A stretch of DNA of 10,190 nucleotides from an uncultured Planctomycetaceae bacterium (GTDB lineage Bacteria > Planctomycetota > Planctomycetia > Planctomycetales > Planctomycetaceae): assembly GCA_903921605.1 (NCBI GenBank), contig CAIXQV010000466.1:1-10190 (forward strand). Reading direction: 5' to 3'. Made by a program: the position numbers and the translations under genes. Shown here one piece after another: positions 6,947-10,190 of the stretch (the stretch's first letter is position 1; each line of letters starts with the position of its first letter). The notes beneath the pieces were generated by a model. That model was given only the letters and a program-made list of their open reading frames with translations, did no database searches and was not told the DNA's origin.

Positions 6947-7143
6947 TTCAAAACTGCTTGCTGCTGAAACGACGCATTGGCAGAGCGTGCGCCCCGACTC
7001 CTGAGCTTAGCCTTACAGCGGGCCGTTGTTTTATCAGGCCCAGGATGGTCTGACCTTGTTAACACAATGGAACCTGACATCAGTTGTTGTCGGCCTGAAC
7101 ATCCGCGCAGAGTTTCTCCGGGTACAAAAGTCAGTCGAAGCTG

Positions 7144-8316
7144 CTACGGCGTTTTCCGCCCGCCATCCAGCGTGATTTTCACAACGGCATCTTCTTTCCC
7201 GAGAGCCACGGTTTTTGCCGTGCGTTTTTCGGCAGGTGTTCCAGCGTGCTGAATAATCTCGAGGACAGCGGTGCCGGAAACGGCTTTTCCCAGGACAAAC
7301 TGAACTCGCAACTCATACTCACCGGACGGCGCTGTCTGGCAAACATAAGTTTCCATGTGTTTGGCAGTCGCGGAATCGCCCGGACTGTCTTCACGAACAA
7401 GACGACCCCGATTCATTGTCAACTTCTGTTTGCGGCTGCATTTTTCTCCACCGGGCTCAACAACGGCCAGATCAAGATCCGCGTCCCCGACCCACACCAG
7501 GTTGACTATAAGATCTCTGGTATTCGCGTCCGCCAACTGCTTACGGAAAGTTGTGGCCTGTTCTTTCTGGTTCTGCTTTTCAAGGTCCTGACAAAGTTCG
7601 TTGACGACTTTGCGAGCCTCTTCATGATGGGCTTCAAAGTCGGTACCCCAATCGTAAGTCAGGATGCCGCAACGAAAAAGAACCTGAGCATCAACTTGCT
7701 TCGATTTGTCGGCGATGCTTCTGCCAAGCAGCCACACCTGTGGAACCTCGGGATTCAGTTCCGTCGCCTCACGGCAGATTGCGATGGCTTCATTCCACGC
7801 TTCAAATCGTGAAAGCAGAGCGGCAGCGATCAGCATCTGCTGCACATCGGACGTGCTGAAGTCGATCCGCGACTCCAACACCCGCGCGATATCTTTACTG
7901 GGGCGGCCCGCCAGCTTCATTTCAAGAGCCAGCACATCGTAAATCCACGGAGCCGATCGATCATTCCGAATCGCGCTTTGCAATCCCTCAACGGCCGCCT
8001 CGTAATGCTTCTTGTCGTGCAAGTACGCCACAGCGTCGGCGATCTGATTGTTAGTCAGGGACTCCTGAGACAGGACCTGATCCCACGCTTTGATCACATC
8101 AGGCTGAGCGATGATTCGCCGAGCGATCGATGCTCCAGCTTCAGACTTTGTTTGCTTCTGAGCAGCCTTATCCTCTGTCTTTTGCTGACTCTTTGAACCA
8201 GACGCTCGCTGAGCCTGCTGAGGAATCGCGACACAGAAGAGGTATTCCGGGGCATCATGGTGGAGGACGCAGGAACGCAAAACGGACATGTCAACACCCT
8301 GCTCAGGTGCCAACAT
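7144..8316 (-). CDS. TPR protein with C-terminal DUF2135/YfaP-like domain, possibly the C-terminal part of the upstream protein
   Basis: A frame of 390 codons. Residues about 38-62 are a Lys/Gln/Ser-rich linker. Residues 90-260 are helical TPR-like repeats (for example HYEAAVEGLQSAIRNDRSAP, 104-123, and WNEAIAICREATELNPEVPQ, 174-193). Residues 268-385 form a beta-rich domain with LIVNLVWVGDADLDLAVVEP (269-288) and ETYVCQTAPSGEYELRVQF (322-340), resembling DUF2135/YfaP domains, which I take to be extracytoplasmic. The N-terminus has no signal peptide, and its first 35 residues look unlike the rest. ATG 8316 lies inside a perfect inverted repeat; ATG 8289 is an alternative, with AGGG 9 nt before it. 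The frame is open upstream to 8391, overlapping the end of the preceding gene, so this may be the 3' portion of one frameshifted gene. Confidence 0.8.
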   Translation of the reverse strand: MLAPEQGVDMSVLRSCVLHHDAPEYLFCVAIPQQAQRASGSKSQQKTEDKAAQKQTKSEAGASIARRIIAQPDVIKAWDQVLSQESLTNNQIADAVAYLHDKKHYEAAVEGLQSAIRNDRSAPWIYDVLALEMKLAGRPSKDIARVLESRIDFSTSDVQQMLIAAALLSRFEAWNEAIAICREATELNPEVPQVWLLGRSIADKSKQVDAQVLFRCGILTYDWGTDFEAHHEEARKVVNELCQDLEKQNQKEQATTFRKQLADANTRDLIVNLVWVGDADLDLAVVEPGGEKCSRKQKLTMNRGRLVREDSPGDSATAKHMETYVCQTAPSGEYELRVQFVLGKAVSGTAVLEIIQHAGTPAEKRTAKTVALGKEDAVVKITLDGGRKTP

Positions 8317-8323
8317 GTCCGTT
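8281..8323. repeat. Perfect 11-bp inverted repeat around the start of the TPR frame
   Basis: AACGGACATGT (8281-8291) and ACATGTCCGTT (8313-8323) are exact inverted copies. Inside them, after three unpaired bases on each side, CACC (8295-8298) pairs with GGTG (8306-8309) around a 7-nt loop. In minus-strand RNA this long hairpin holds both candidate ATG codons (8316 and 8289) in its arms, so it would affect initiation, or it may be an inserted palindromic element within a linker. Confidence 0.75.
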
Positions 8324-8360
8324 GTAGATTGCCGAAGCTTCCCGGATTCACTCCGAGGAA

Positions 8361-10190
8361 TTACTTCACCGGTTTTTTTTTGAGTGAGCCGTTATTTAGC
8401 TTAATGCCACCTTCTGCTTCAGCAGCAGGCTCCGGAGGAAGGCTCATGAAGCCACCGCCGCCAAACTGGCCACCGCCGCCGCCGCCACCAAACTGGCCAC
8501 CGCCGCCGCCGCCGCCAAACTGGCCGCCGCCACCGCCACCACCAAACTGCCCGCCGCCCTGACCACCACCCTGCATTGGCTGAGTGATGACAACAAGGTC
8601 GGCCACGTCGTAGATTCGGGTGATCAGGTTTTCTTCTGAATTCGCAGTATCCGTGGTTGTCACCAGCATCACTTCGTTTTTGATCATGATGGTCAAACCC
8701 GGATCCTGATCCTTCACTTTGGCGAAGATCAGCTTCAGAGCATTTCGCAGTGAAATGCCCTTCAGGTCAACATCGCTGGGCACTTCAGCTGTCGTAAGGA
8801 ACAATGGGTCTGTACCAATGTCCGGATCTGTCTCATCAAGCATGATCCGCATTGTGTACGGGCCCAGCTCAGTGAAGTAGTTCTCAATGTCGGTCATGAT
8901 GTCTTCCAGCGGAGTGTTCGCTGGATGCTCAAGATCGATAGGCATGTCCAACATTTGCTCGAGCCACAGTTCAACCGGCCGTTCTGATCGCAATGACACC
9001 GACTGATGTTTCTCACGACTTCGAGTCAAGAGACGCCAGACGTCCGCTGGTGGGTACTGAATTGGTGGTTCATCCGGAAACGGAACGTGCGACAATTCGA
9101 CCTGATACAGCACTTCAAGGAAGCGGTCTGCTCGCAGATTAACCAGTTCATACGCTTTGCTAAGCTGGCCAGAGGCTTCAGACATCACCACAGCAGCAGA
9201 TGCAGTCCCGTTGCCAGGCTCCATATCCAGAGCTGTACGAGCTGCGATCTCTGCTTCTTCGTACGCTGGAATATCACCATGACGAGCGCGGTCCAGAAGT
9301 CCGCGGACTTGGGAAATCAGTGTCTGCAGACGTTGCTCTTCAATCTGAGCTTCCTGAAGCAAACGGTCCATGGCTTCGCGGTTGGCGAGCTGTTCAGACT
9401 TGTCTCGCTGACGAATTTGATTTGTCTGACGAGTTGAGTTCACAGATGAATAAGCGTCAACAACACGACGATCAAGTTCGTTTCGCTTTTCCGGAGCCAC
9501 ATCCGCACTGCGAATCGTTTCCAGCATATCTTTCAGAAGCGTCAAAGCGTATTCGGGCTGTTCGCCCGACACACGATTCGCTTCGTCGATAGCGGCTTTG
9601 ACGGACTGAACCAATAGCTGTGTTGCGATTTCTCTGTCCGCAGCGGCTCGGGAAAGCGCGTCGCCTTCCGCGGCACTTGGAGGCCCCAGTTTGTCGTTGC
9701 CGGAATCGGCCAATGGCTCGGTCACTTCTTCAGCTGGAACTGGAGCAACAGGCGATTCGACGGTTGCTTCGCCGTCCTGTAATGCCGCAGCAAGTCCCGT
9801 CAGAGTGGCGTTGCCTGAGTCGAGCAAAAGAGCATTTCGTACGATGGCCAGGGCAGTTTCTTTCTGACCGGCCTTCTGGAAACGCTCAGCCGCTGTGATC
9901 GAATCTGTAATCGTCAGTTGGAACTGCTGAGAAGAACTAGCCAGTCCTTCGAGACCCACAACGGCCGAAATCAAACCGTCGGATTCAGCAGCTCGCGTGA
10001 AGAGAACTCGAACTTCTTCTCCCGCCTCTTTCACCGCGCCCGGGGCCGACTTCCAAACGAGTTCACTGCCGTCGGCAGAGTGACCGGACAGTGTGAGACT
10101 TCCTGATGGAGATCCCTGTCCGAAAAGAACGGTGTGTCGATCCGCTCTCAGAGCAACGCTGTCCCCGGCGGCCAGCTTAAGTCCGCTTCC
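8361..10190 (-). CDS. Planctomycete surface/secretin-like protein (TPR, coiled coil, STN-like, Gly-rich tail), N-terminus beyond window
   Basis: The frame is open from the right edge to TAA at 8361-8363, giving 609 visible residues; the start lies outside. The GTG at 10034 is internal, because the 52 upstream codons read as protein. In window residues, about 95-135 are TPR-like (AAERFQKAGQKETALAIVRN) and 145-175 an acidic Ala/Pro/Glu linker. Residues about 252-305 are a predicted coiled coil, 353-380 contain the block VELSHVPFPDEPPIQYP, typical of large planctomycete surface proteins, and 402-537 resemble the STN/secretin N-terminal fold, with VDLKGISLRNALKLIF and NEVMLVTTTD. A tail of QFGGGGGGG repeats and a KKKPVK end follow. 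It is likely exported. No enzymatic residues are recognised. The last codons run through nine A, where a shift joins the downstream frame. Confidence 0.85.
   Translation of the reverse strand, partial: GSGLKLAAGDSVALRADRHTVLFGQGSPSGSLTLSGHSADGSELVWKSAPGAVKEAGEEVRVLFTRAAESDGLISAVVGLEGLASSSQQFQLTITDSITAAERFQKAGQKETALAIVRNALLLDSGNATLTGLAAALQDGEATVESPVAPVPAEEVTEPLADSGNDKLGPPSAAEGDALSRAAADREIATQLLVQSVKAAIDEANRVSGEQPEYALTLLKDMLETIRSADVAPEKRNELDRRVVDAYSSVNSTRQTNQIRQRDKSEQLANREAMDRLLQEAQIEEQRLQTLISQVRGLLDRARHGDIPAYEEAEIAARTALDMEPGNGTASAAVVMSEASGQLSKAYELVNLRADRFLEVLYQVELSHVPFPDEPPIQYPPADVWRLLTRSREKHQSVSLRSERPVELWLEQMLDMPIDLEHPANTPLEDIMTDIENYFTELGPYTMRIMLDETDPDIGTDPLFLTTAEVPSDVDLKGISLRNALKLIFAKVKDQDPGLTIMIKNEVMLVTTTDTANSEENLITRIYDVADLVVITQPMQGGGQGGGQFGGGGGGGQFGGGGGGGQFGGGGGGGQFGGGGFMSLPPEPAAEAEGGIKLNNGSLKKKPVK
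8373..8381 (-). other. A9 homopolymer at the junction of two overlapping frames (possible frameshift or slippage site)
   Basis: On the minus strand the upstream frame reads CTC AAA AAA AAA CCG GTG AAG TAA. Re-reading one base inside the A-run (-1 shift, equal to one extra A) gives AAA AAA AAA ACC GGT GAA and continues without a stop through the downstream TPR frame to 7144. A AAA AAA fits the X XXY YYZ slippery pattern, and nine A is also a length at which RNA polymerase slippage or sequencing error occurs. Confidence 0.6.
8451..8569 (-). repeat. 27-bp in-frame tandem repeat coding for QFGGGGGGG
   Basis: CAAACTG (plus strand, coding for Gln-Phe on the minus strand) occurs at 8462, 8489, 8516 and 8543, exactly 27 bp apart, with GGN codons between. 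It codes for three full QFGGGGGGG units plus partial ones. Unit length is a multiple of three, so copy number can change without breaking the frame. Confidence 0.9.

Larger units (their letters stand above)
6717..7143. other. Convergent intergenic spacer carrying palindromic repeat units
   Basis: No gene is called in these 427 bp between the stops of pheT (plus) and the TPR gene (minus). The first half is filled by two repeat units (6755-6838 and 6888-6946), listed separately. The rest (6947-7143) shows nothing recognisable. A minus-strand frame at 6820-7080 overlaps the repeats and has no family resemblance. Confidence 0.6.

Noticed and set aside
6820..7080. 86-codon minus-strand frame in the pheT/TPR spacer
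   Set aside because: It runs through the palindromic repeats, has no recognisable domain, and its composition looks non-coding.
8257..8562. Plus-strand frame coding for a Pro-rich (PPPPPPNWP) repeat protein
   Set aside because: It is the opposite-strand reading of the Gly-rich repeats in the minus-strand surface protein gene.
10032..10034. GTG at 10034 as start of the surface protein
   Set aside because: The frame continues open to the window edge with protein-like sequence, so the gene simply extends beyond the window.

Overview
The window most likely comes from a planctomycete (Planctomycetota) with moderate GC content. This rests on a secreted DUF1080 protein, a large cell-surface-type protein carrying the block VPFPDEPPIQYP and a Gly-rich tail, a TPR plus DUF2135/YfaP-like protein, and a short PheT. 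The taxonomic call is inference from family knowledge, not from a marker gene.

Layout, left to right. Positions 1-911 (minus) hold the N-terminal part of glmS, cut by the left edge. A 399-bp divergent spacer without a recognisable gene follows. Positions 1311-2273 (plus) encode a secreted ChbG/YdjC-type carbohydrate deacetylase, convergent with a secreted DUF1080 protein at 2354-3346 (minus). Upstream of the latter lies an ImuA-like, RecA-related SOS mutagenesis protein at 3451-4263 (minus), with no imuB or dnaE2 beside it. A 413-bp divergent spacer carries small palindromes, including a GGAAC-N5-GTTCC site before imuA and a leader hairpin before pheT. Positions 4677-6716 (plus) encode phenylalanyl-tRNA synthetase beta chain in the short form without the EMAP/tRNA-binding domain, and pheS is not adjacent. 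The 427-bp spacer 6717-7143 holds an unusual set of paired short repeats in both orientations. Positions 7144-8316 (minus) encode a TPR plus DUF2135-like protein. Directly upstream, 8361-10190 (minus, cut by the right edge) encodes a surface/secretin-like protein ending in a QFG7 repeat array.

The most interesting point is the junction of the last two reading frames. The upstream frame runs through nine A residues just before its stop. A one-base backward shift there joins it, without any stop, to the downstream TPR/DUF2135 frame. As I remember the family, planctomycete homologues carry these parts in this order on one polypeptide. The locus is therefore a candidate for frameshifting or transcriptional slippage, a recent gene split, or a one-base homopolymer sequencing error. 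A perfect 11-bp inverted repeat sits exactly where the second frame would otherwise start.

No complete new multi-gene system (phage, defence, CRISPR, secretion island) is visible. The other genes are housekeeping (glmS, pheT) or typical planctomycete sugar-related secreted proteins.
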